Assembly (NCBI GenBank): GCA_022559845.1
Contig: CM040121.1
Location: 511,418,566-511,482,565, forward strand
Reading direction: 5' to 3'
DNA length: 64,000 bases
Source of the DNA: Amorphophallus konjac
Taxonomy: Eukaryota; Streptophyta; Magnoliopsida; Alismatales; Araceae
Position numbers and translations under genes: made by a program. This document shows, one piece after another, positions 55,754-64,000 of the stretch (positions are counted from its first letter, which is position 1; the number at the start of each line of letters is the position of its first letter). The notes beneath the pieces were generated by a model. It was given only the letters and a program-made list of their open reading frames with translations, was not told where the DNA came from and did no database searches.

Positions 55754-55924
55754 GGGCGTCTTTGATAACCGAGTAAGGGGGTGACGTAATCGACCCTGAA
55801 GGGTCGATTACGGTATCCGGGGTCAATTACCGGGTTTCTGTGAGGGGGAGGGCGAGCGGAGGCGAGGCCCACCGGTTAGTCGATGTCGGCTAACCGAGGG
55901 ACAACCCCGTTGTCAAAGATGTCC
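55754..55924. mobile_element. 171-bp Tourist-like MITE, copy 2, TSD TAA
   Basis: TAA flanks both sides (55751-55753 and 55925-55927). The left end is GGGCGTCTTTGATAACCGAG; the right reverse-complements to GGACATCTTTGACAACGGGG. Near the left end is the hairpin GTAATCGACCC..GGGTCGATTAC. A 3-bp TAA duplication and short TIRs fit the PIF/Harbinger (Tourist) class. Confidence 0.85.
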
Positions 55925-57170
55925 TAAGTCTTGTTTTGGTTGGGGACTAAAGTTAACTTGAATTAAAATAAATATATTGAGTTAATATACTTTTATTTCT
56001 ATTTATTTTGATTATATATTGAATTAAACTATCTCACATGTGGAGGTGGGATAGATTAATTTAGATTAATTTGAAATAAGTCAATTTTAAGTAGATTTAC
56101 TAAAGTCATTTTTATCAAAATAAATTAAGTTAACTTTGAGAATAAGCCGACTTATCTCTTGGATGTTTCCAAAACAAAGCGGGGATAATGTGACTCCTCC
56201 CCACTCACTTTCGATCACTATTGGCATAGTTTAATGGACTCCATTTGATAACGGTGTGGGATGACTTGTTCGTGTCTTCGGTTAAATTATTTTATATGTG
56301 AGAAAAAAATGTGAATCTCATCTTTCTCTCTGATCTGTTAACTATTTTAGAACTATCTTATTCTTAGGGCTAGTTTGGAACAACTATTGACCCTGGAATT
56401 TTTTTTTAAATCTCTAACATTAGTAAGATCTTACATGGGGTGACATTCTGAGAAAAAAATAAAAGTTTAAAAATATCGTTCGACGAGTTGACTCGAATCA
56501 GTTAAGGGATGGGTGAATAAACAGTGAAAATGACATTTCTGTCCTAAAGTTACCTGTGTGTGGGATGAATAGTGCTTGAGAAACTTTTCTCTCGTACTGT
56601 TCATTTTATCGCGACATTGTAACTGCTACAGTGTTCGTGTCGTGTATGTTTACGAAGAAGGAATAAGAAGACGATATGCCATGGTCGGGCGATGGCGACA
56701 GCGAGCTCGACGACGTCTGAGGGATAGGAGGGGCGACGACGACGGCAGCACCGACAAGGGGGGGGGGGGCAACGGTGAAAACAACATCGACGCTTGTGGA
56801 CGTCATTCGACGGTGTCTATCTTGACGCAGAGGATGGCGGCTGCGGGGGAGACAGAGGAGATGGCATTGGAAACAGGGGACACGTCCATGGCGATCGGAG
56901 AAGACCCGGTGGAGTCAAAATGGGGTTTTCACCGTTGAGAAGTCGCGGAAGTAATTGAGAAGTTGTCCCAGAGCAGATTCTGCAGATTTCGTCTCTCACA
57001 TGATGACGTGTCGTTATCTCTCTTCAGCCAAAAATTTAAGCAGGCACAAAAGCCCAGGTGAAGCGGGCTTGTTTGAAAATATTGATGAAATTGTCGGACA
57101 TTTCGATGATTAAAATTCTTTTATCACCGCTTTATTATTAAACGCTGCCTTAAATCAACCAGACACATAT
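55925..57170. other. Intergenic stretch with a GC-rich low-complexity interval
   Basis: AT-rich sequence, then a GC-rich interval (56570-56940) whose + strand has a 120-codon frame of Arg/Asp/Gly-rich, low-complexity composition with a ten-base G run. No family is recognisable and I do not call it a gene. Confidence 0.35.
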
Positions 57171-57244
57171 GGGGTGTCTTTTAACCCACCTCTCGGTATC
57201 AGGGGATCTGATCACTTAACAGTAGGTGCAAAAAAGGACGAGGC

Positions 57245-57526
57245 ATGCAGGATCCAAAGTACACCGGGGGAGTCACCGCTCCTTTTCCATCCATCAAATC
57301 AAGTCACGTTCCATTCGTTGCCGAACAGAATTTGGGAACAGTCTCACAGTGTAGAGTGTTTCCCAAAGTTGGCCCGGAGGGCACACGCGCACACGGGGTA
57401 ATGTTTGTCGGTCCAATGGCTGAAATTGAATATGTGAAACGGACGGAGATTGTCGTGCTTAAAGACATCATCGTCCATCCCCAGTCTGTGCTTCCTTGGA
57501 TTTTAGAGACGAGACAGTGGCAGTAG
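57245..57526 (+). CDS. Unidentified 93-codon open frame (doubtful)
   Basis: The frame (MQDPKYTGGVTAPFPSIKSS...) is longer than most non-repetitive frames in this intergenic region. Its base composition is balanced and unlike the AT-rich flanks. I recognise no domain, signal peptide or membrane segment. There is no obvious splice partner or TATA box. It may be a random frame or a short exon relic of a pseudogene. Confidence 0.15.
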   Translation: MQDPKYTGGVTAPFPSIKSSHVPFVAEQNLGTVSQCRVFPKVGPEGTRAHGVMFVGPMAEIEYVKRTEIVVLKDIIVHPQSVLPWILETRQWQ

Positions 57527-57879
57527 AACAGACTGACGTCAGTTTATAAGATGAACCAGACATCACTTATTATACATGCAAATCCACGGGATGAGATCAT
57601 ACACCACCATTAACAGAGACTGAAAGTGTGATCAAAATTGTAGTGGGGTTACCTCATCGTTGTTCTATTAAGTAGTTAATTTTTCTTTTCTTCCGTGCCT
57701 CTCTTTTTTTTTTTTATAGATATTCTATTTTTTAGGGGGATTAACGGAAAAATCTTCACCTCAGGACGGAGACACAAGTCGAATCTGTGTCCTTCCTCGT
57801 GAGGGGAAAGGATGAACCACCGTATTACGACGTGAGATTCTTCCTCCATGTCTCCGTTGCATAGTATCAAAAGTGACCA

Positions 57880-58180
57880 GAGTGGGATAGACGACGAGAA
57901 ATATAAATAAAAAACATTTTTTTAATACACTTCTTACACATCACTCTGATATTAGAGGAGAGGTTGAGATGCCGAAATGTGGAGATTAATTAGGTGGAGG
58001 TGACAAAATAAGAAATATATGGGGTTGAACCCAAGACCATAATTTGATATCACGTTAAAATTTATAAAATCACGGTGTTGAGATACACATGTACAGAGTC
58101 ATAAGCATATGAACCACAACCTATTTAACCGATATAAGACTATTGTCCAGGGACTATGTCTAAATTCCAACACGAAATCC
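57880..58180 (-). mobile_element. Possible copia LTR relic
   Basis: On the minus strand ACGTGATATCAAATTATGGT, then CTTGGGTTCAACCCC (near 58022-58056) resembles the LTR-end/primer-site context of some copia elements (GTGGTATCA...GGTTCAA). No coding remnant is present. Weak evidence. Confidence 0.25.

Positions 58181-58185
<5 letters not shown>

Positions 58186-58221
<36 letters not shown>
58186..58221. repeat. (TA)n microsatellite
   Basis: A run of about 17 TA repeats. Confidence 0.95.
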
Positions 58222-58226
<5 letters not shown>

Positions 58227-59013
58227 GTATTTCTTAGATAATTTCAAGGGAAGTGCATAGTGAAACATGCTACTAGTGTAATTGATATAACACTTAATTT
58301 TTTTAATTTTTTTGAGTAACTTTCACCTCAAATTTATCAGGAAATATGGTGTGAGTCAATCAAAAATAAATTTATCCTCTATGAATAGTAAAAAAATATT
58401 ATTTTTATTATTTATAAAATTTATTTTTGTTTGATTCTCACGTCATATCATCTAATGATATGACACTCACACGCAAATAATTTGAGATAGAGGACACTCA
58501 ATTTTTTATTAAAAAAATAAATATTACACTAATTATGTCGTGAATATAATTAATATAATTGTTGCATTAAGTATTTCTCTAATTTCAATAGATATGAGGT
58601 TACATCATAAAGATACACTAATATCTGGTCACTAAAAAGTGACCAAATTAAATGTAAGTTGATTGCACCCGCTAAAAATGAGTCCCCCCGTTTTAATTCA
58701 TGCTCATTCCCCCCCCCCCCCTCAAGAGGAGGAAGTGAAATGCTGGTCCTTAGCTTTCCCGTGGATGAGTGGACTCTTTCGATTTGTTGGGCAAAATCCT
58801 CTCCTCTGTGAGAGGTCCTAGCCGATTTTCCAACTCACTTATATTATGTTTAGATTAAGTTTGAAAATAATTTTGGAGGGAGGTTATTACATCAAAATCT
58901 TCAACCCCTCCCCCCGCAAATTGTTTTCAAATGATGCTATGTCTCGTAAAATTTTGTAAAAGGGGATTTTGAAAAGTAGAGAGCGATAGAGAGAAAAAAG
59001 AAGAGAGTGAAAA
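58222..59013. other. Intergenic stretch left of the chromovirus
   Basis: AT-rich DNA with a C run (58710-58721) and an internal palindrome around TATCATCTAATGATATGACA (58446). No gene recognised. Confidence 0.4.
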
Positions 59014-60174
59014 TGTCACGTCCCGAGTCTTTATTACAGCAGAAGATTAACTCGGGGAGCGCGAACAGCTGGCATGGTAAGTCTCTTGCAAGCAAGAATG
59101 ATCAGAGCGCAAGATAATCACACACATAAATACAATTTCACAATATTTACTCAAACTCTAACTTTATTTCATAATAATCAAGTACAACCACTAATTCAAC
59201 TTCCATTATGTACTAAACTCATGAAATAAGAAAATTACATAGACTCAATCTAAACAATTTAGACTTCCTAAATCTTCACTCTCATCTTGACAATACTTTT
59301 ATTCACTCTCGGACCCGCTACTTGTATAACCCGAATCCGAATTCGAATCACTTTCATTTCCTGAAAAGATTAGAAATAGGTAATGAGCACACTTGCCCAG
59401 TAGGTATCTTCGCATCAACATGAAGGCACTATTAAAGTAATTAACAATTTAGCTCTAAAGAATAAGGTAAAAATCATGTGAATACGATCAATCACGCGAT
59501 TAAACTAAAGTAACAAGACGATCAAGTAAGTTAGAATGAGAGCAAGTACGAACTAGTAAGAATGTAACAAGGACATGATATTAGTCTTTCATGAACAAAA
59601 ATGTATCGATAATATACTAGCAAGCCACATAATCATCACTCTAGTATCTTTTGCTGATGAGCAAGTACTTCGTGAATTTCTGTGGAATATCAAGCAAGAA
59701 AGTCATGTCATGCTGTATTGTGGATTTTCACTTATTTATAGAGAAAGTACTCCCAGCGCAATGTGACGCCAGTAGCATCATACCCCATGGTTTATAATAG
59801 TATGTTTCCGACAATCAGCCGAGGGGACTAGCATAGAACCCTTGAACACAATCAGTGCTCGGTCGCATCTTCAAGTATAAATCAAACTTTTTCCACGCAT
59901 GTAACAATAAAGTATGGCCAAGAATGTAATAAGTTCAATAAGCTCATGATAACAATAATTCAATGAATGAATGCTTTAATAAGAATCATGAGAAATCAAG
60001 AATGACTTAAGCAAGGTTATGCTTATGGAAATAAATCGGCAGCATAACGGTATATTCTTTATTTTCTATTCATTATTTTAGGTTTCTTGATCAATATGCT
60101 AAGTCCTAGATCATTAATAGTCCATCTAGAAACCTTGGAATATCAACCCTTAGTCCACCTTGGGTTAAAATACT

Positions 60175-61055
60175 CAAGCAGTGTGATGGTCGTGTACTGG
60201 GCCGTTACATGATGTGACGCTCCAGTATTGGGCCGTTACATTAGTCTGAATCCAGAACCAAGAAATCGGACTCAGTTGAATGTGACGATCGTATATTGGG
60301 CCGTTACTTGTGCCTGACGGTCCAACGGCCGTTATATTACTGATAACCAAAAACATCGATAGTGTAATCTAATCAATGGGCTTTAATGGTACAACCAACT
60401 TGGCGTCCTAGTGGGAATCCTAGGCTCGCAGAGAATTACGGAGGCCTTGCAACAAGATTTCCTAGTCTATTGGAAGGAATATCCAATAGAGAGGTCCTCA
60501 TGTCCAAGAATAATGTTCCTATAGTGTAAAGTGTAACTAATGGACATATACCTGAATATACGCCATGTACTTAGAGAAATGACTCTATAGATAAAAAAGA
60601 ATGTGTAACAATGTGAAACTAAGATAAAACTCCGTCAATACAACATTGGAAAATCATGATTTAGAATACAAAACTATAGAGTTTTAGCCAATGAAATTAG
60701 AATAAATTAAAATAACCTAAGACACATTAATCATACAATTTGATTATGAATCAGTAACTAAACTTGAAGTCATGATAATAGGTCCATCTTAGCTATCTAA
60801 GCTTATTTATAAGTAAACTTAACTGGTTATTATTCTGCCTTGGGCTGGCAGAACATAGGGGTCTGACGGTGTAGGATATGCGCATTACAGTGGTTGTGAC
60901 GGTCTATCGAGGGGCCGTTACAGTGGTGTAACGCTCCTGCTAGGGTGCGTCAGAGACAATAGAACAATAAAGCACAAGAGGGTGTGACGGTCTATCGTAA
61001 GGCCGTTACATTCATGTGACGGTCTTACGTTGGTGCGTCAGAGAATCTGCTGACA
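60175..61055. repeat. Hairpin array in the chromovirus LTR (transcribed part)
   Basis: About nine units pair an arm like TGTGACGGTC with an arm like GGCCGTTACA across 8-14 bases. The best are at 60896-60927 and 60985-61015, where all ten positions pair if two G:T wobbles are allowed on the + strand. Other units are near 60183, 60213, 60279, 60314, 60934 and 61015. All lie downstream of the TATA box in the LTR's direction. Confidence 0.75.
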
Positions 61056-61761
61056 ATAAACTAAGTAAAGGTTTATGAAAACATAACATGCCTGAAAATC
61101 AAAATACTACCACTGTCATAGTCATGATAACGAAATATAGGCCAACTATATGCATAGGTTTAGTGAATAGACATGATAATATCTTTTAATTTCCATTTAG
61201 GGCTAAGAGATGCATGAATGTATAGAACTATTAGATCATGAAATTCTTAGTCTATAATACATGAAATCAAGCACAACCAGAGGGCTTTTATTCCTAACAA
61301 GTTATTTTTGCCAATCATGAGATAACCTACCTCATTTTAAAATCTTTAAACTTCGAATTTGATGCTAGGTGCTACCCTTAGTCCCTTGTGTTTCTTGTGA
61401 TAAATCAGCAACTTCAATCTGCTCTATTTCCTCAGCCTCTTGACCTAAGGATGTGAAATTTTGAGGGTAAGAAGATGAAACTATTGTGAACAAAAGTTCT
61501 AAAGGATTGAACTCTAATTATCTCGTTTAGACGTCCTAATTTCAGGGGACTTGCGTTCAGATTCCTGGGTTGCTAAGGTTGAATCAGTAACTTTGGAAGC
61601 TTCTATCTCCTTGGTTGCTTGATCTCCTAGCACAAAATTTGGAGAACTATTAGTATAATGTATACTAAACAAAATATTCTAAAGAACTTACCTGAAATTA
61701 TATCTCATTACCTTGATTCTTCACGAGCCAAAAGTAAGGGTCGCTCAGTTCAAAACTAGGT

Positions 61762-61772
61762 CCTATTTATAG
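61762..61772 (-). promoter_or_regulatory. TATA box of the chromovirus LTR
   Basis: On the minus strand CTATAAATAGG is a strong plant TATA element about 560 bp into the LTR. It defines U3 as roughly 61735-62326. Confidence 0.6.
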
Positions 61773-61937
61773 AGTTTTGGCTAGGGTTTAAAGATTAGAT
61801 CGATTCTAGAATCCTTAATTTGCCAGAACCTAATCTCTAAGAGTCCTTAGTAATGTTATAATCTCTCCCAAGTCGATCTATTGTAGATAACATCCCAAAG
61901 TTCTAATCTTTTTGCTCGTTCTTTCTTTCACGGAACT

Positions 61938-62010
61938 GTCAGAGTGTAACGCATCAGCCTAGGTGCGTTACAGGACTGTGGCGGTCGCCTGATAGACCGT
62001 TACATTCAAC
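61938..62010. repeat. Two hairpins in the U3 of the chromovirus LTR
   Basis: TGTAACGCA (61943-61951) pairs perfectly with TGCGTTACA (61962-61970). Directly after it, TGTGGCGGTC (61976-61985) pairs with GACCGTTACA (61994 to about 62003) allowing two wobbles. Confidence 0.8.
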
Positions 62011-62326
62011 GTGTATAGGGTTTCAATTTAATAAAACTCTTTTATTCGTTTATCCACATAATTATCTTATATAAATAGTATTTATCCTTAAAATACGTGA
62101 ATAAACTAATTATCCTTCTAGAATATGGGCCAAACTTGATGGGCTTAGTCTATAAATCTTTTGGATAATAATTAGATAGGCTAGGCTAACTAATTAGCAT
62201 AATTGAGCCTTATAATGACTTATTAATCTAATAACTATTCATTAATTTATTTAAGCCTTTATAATTTCTAGAAAAATATTTTAAAATCTAAAAATTATAT
62301 ATAAATATAAATTTTGGGGCACTACA

Positions 62327-62341
62327 CCCTCCCCCACTTAG
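62327..62341 (-). other. Polypurine tract
   Basis: On the minus strand AAGTGGGGGAGGG directly precedes the LTR start TGTAGTGCCCC. This is the plus-strand primer site of the element. Confidence 0.85.
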
Positions 62342-62386
62342 AAGAATTTGGTCCCCAAATTTAATATATGGATTTCGGAGAGTATA

Positions 62387-64000
62387 CTTACAGTTAAATA
62401 ATTCTGGAAATCTTTTCCGCATGGCTGCTTCGGTTTCCCATGTTGCTTCATATGGCCATGTTTCCTTCCATTGAATCTTGACCATATGAATAACTTTATT
62501 TCATAGTTGACGCACTTCTCGTTCCAGAATCTTTATTGGCGTTTGCTCGAACGTCATATTCTTCTGAATCTCCAGATTGTCATAAGTGATAATATGGTCA
62601 GGATCATATACATACTTCTTCAGCATAGAGACGTGAAATACGTCATGAACTCCTGCTAATTATGGAGGTAAAGCCAGTCTATAAGCCACTTCACCGACCC
62701 TTTCGAGAATTTCAAACGGGCCAATGAATCTTGGAGTTAATTTGCCTTTAATGCCAAATCTCCGAATACCACGACCTGGAGAAACCTTGAGATATACGTG
62801 GTCTCCTATTTGAAATTCCAAGTCACGTCTTCGATTGTCAGCATAAGACTTTTAACTATCTTGTGCCATTTTCATTCTTTCTTGAATGAGCTTGATCTTC
62901 TCTGTAGAATCCCTGATAAGATCGGGGCCTAGAAATTACTTTTCCCCTATTTCATTCCAACATATTGGTGATCGACAGCTTTTTCCATATAAGGCTTCAA
63001 AAGGTGTCATTCGTATGCTAGCCTGATAGCTATTGTTATATGCAAACTCTACTAGAGACAAGTGATCATGCCAACTACCTCCAAAGTCGATAGCATAAGC
63101 CCTGAGCATATCTTCTACTACCTAATTCGTTCTTTCCATTTGACCATCTGTTTGTGGATGAAAAGCTGTTCCGAAATTTAATCTAGTCCCTAGTGAATGT
63201 TGTAGACCATTCCAGAATTGTGATGTGAATCGAGGATCTCTATCAGATATAATAGTGACTAGGACGCCATGTAGTTTGACAATCTCCTTTATGTATAATG
63301 CTGCTAGAATATCCACAGATCATCGACTCTTTATTGGTATGAAGTGTCAGATTTAGTCAATCGGTTTATGATTACCCATATTCCATCGTGTGCACCTCTG
63401 GTCTTGGGTAAACCCATAATAAAGTCCATCCCTATACTCTCTCATTTCTATTCGGGAATACTCAAGGGGTGTAATTTACCTGTGAGTCTAAAATATTCTA
63501 CTTTTACTTGTTGACAGGTGAGACAACGGGACACGAAATTAGCTATCTCTCTCTTCATATTGGGCTACCAGAAATTTCTTTTGAGATCTTGATACATCTT
63601 TGTTCCTCCTAGATGAATTGTGTATTTGGAATTATGCGCTTCATCTAGGATTAGTTACTGAGTAGCCTTATGATCTGGTACACATGTTCGGCCCTTAAAT
63701 AACAATCTTCCGTCATTGGAAATAGAAAAATCCGGCCTTTGTTCAATATTGGCTTTAATTTCCAGTAATATAGGATCATTATTTTACAGCTTGACCAGAT
63801 CTTCTATCAATGTAGGTTGAGCTCGGATATTAGCTATGAAACAATCTTCTTCCTTTATGTCAATATCTAAGTTCAACTGAGCAAATTGAGGAACAAGGTT
63901 AGTTACACTTATCATAAGACTTGATAGCATACCCATTGGTTTTCTGCTGAGTGCATCTGCTACAGCATTAGCCTTGCCAGGATGATATTGAATAGCAAAA
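62387..64000 (-). pseudogene. Chromovirus pol pseudogene: RNase H end, integrase, chromodomain
   Basis: Reading leftward from 64000, the minus strand shows the end of RNase H ('YHPGKANAVADALSRKP', near 63990-63940) and the integrase zinc-finger region. The catalytic core follows ('VTIISDRDPRFTSQFW' and 'FHPQTDGQMERTN', 63316-63122), then '[20 protein letters not shown]' and '[13 protein letters not shown]' (near 63095-62965). The C-terminal 'GDHVYLKVSPGRGIRRFG' and 'LTPRFIGPFEI' lie at about 62800-62690, and a chromodomain ('VKIQWKETWPYEATWE' ... 'MRKRFPELF', 62482-62390) closes it. The chromodomain is typical of Tekay/Del-type chromoviruses and targets integration to heterochromatin. Several in-frame stops (for example in 'GEK*FLG', 'QDS*KS', 'RQL*NK') make it inactive. 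The element continues beyond the window. Confidence 0.92.

Larger units (their letters stand above)
59014..62326 (-). mobile_element. 3' LTR of a Ty3/Gypsy chromovirus (Tekay/Del-like), 3,313 bp
   Basis: On the minus strand the LTR begins TGTAGTGCCCCAAAATTT at 62326, next to a polypurine tract. It ends CTCGGGACGTGACA at 59014. The adjacent minus-strand pol belongs to the chromodomain-bearing Tekay/Del group. It contains a TATA box (61762-61772) and many short hairpins. The flank GAAAA (59009-59013) is the presumed target-site copy; the other copy is outside the window. Confidence 0.85.

Noticed and set aside
56576..56938. 120-codon frame
   Set aside because: It is low-complexity Arg/Asp/Gly sequence crossing a ten-base G run, without homology I can recognise.
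1..64000. tRNA, rRNA or known ncRNA genes
   Set aside because: No cloverleaf with A and B boxes, rRNA core or snoRNA/snRNA signature was noticed. Primer-site-like TGGTATCAGAG at 49607 belongs to a retrotransposon relic.

Overview
The window is eukaryotic nuclear DNA from a flowering plant with a repeat-rich genome. The evidence is a plant-type profilin gene with GT-AG introns, surrounded and filled by plant transposon families: Ty3/Gypsy chromovirus and Tat lineages, Ty1/copia including a SIRE/Maximus-type LTR, LINEs, hAT, and several MITE families. LINE ORF1 has a zinc knuckle followed by a DUF4283-like domain, an order I associate with grass-type LINEs. That hints at a monocot or related lineage but does not prove it. 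I see no bacterial or organellar gene, tRNA, rRNA or CRISPR array.

The only convincing host gene is profilin on the + strand: exon 1 at 8171-8296, exon 2 at 42529-42666, exon 3 at 43133-43267. Both introns are phase 0. Intron 1 is 34,232 bp, about half of the window, and is mostly nested mobile elements. A MITE ends 332 bp upstream of the ATG and a GA microsatellite lies in the leader.

Layout: 1-3850 is part of a long Gypsy chromovirus LTR (minus). 3851-6045 holds copia debris. 6050-7483 is a decayed hAT transposase. 7552-7838 is a MITE. 8171-43267 is profilin. Its intron 1 contains a 5'-truncated LINE with a 13-bp target-site duplication (9589-10149). Next is a minus-strand Tat-type Gypsy element (LTR to 12653), whose antisense gene, a plant mobile domain (PMD) pseudogene, runs on the + strand from 12836 to 27063. 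A second, plus-strand Tat element (17790-26688) is inserted in that pseudogene, and a solo SIRE-type LTR (18298-20759) is inserted in the second element. Further on are a Gypsy integrase tail, an 88-bp tandem array (28925-30890), a Gypsy LTR/gag fragment, a nearly full-length minus-strand LINE (about 32635-38530), a TIR element carrying a dioxygenase-like fragment (39789-40477) and a long-TIR MITE (40559-41049).

Downstream of profilin, 43527-59013 is gene-poor. It has five copies of one foldback MITE family, two copies of a Tourist-like MITE with TAA duplications, a Gypsy LTR/gag fragment, and a 928-bp Mutator-type MITE with a perfect 9-bp duplication. From 59014 to the right edge is a minus-strand chromovirus: a 3.3-kb LTR, a polypurine tract, and a pol pseudogene with integrase and chromodomain.

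The most unusual signal cuts across element families. Several unrelated LTRs, and one MITE family, carry arrays of short hairpins whose stem sequences change from copy to copy while the two arms stay complementary. The SIRE-type solo LTR also carries about 30 dispersed copies of an 11-mer upstream of its TATA box. All structural calls were made by eye; no alignment or search was run.
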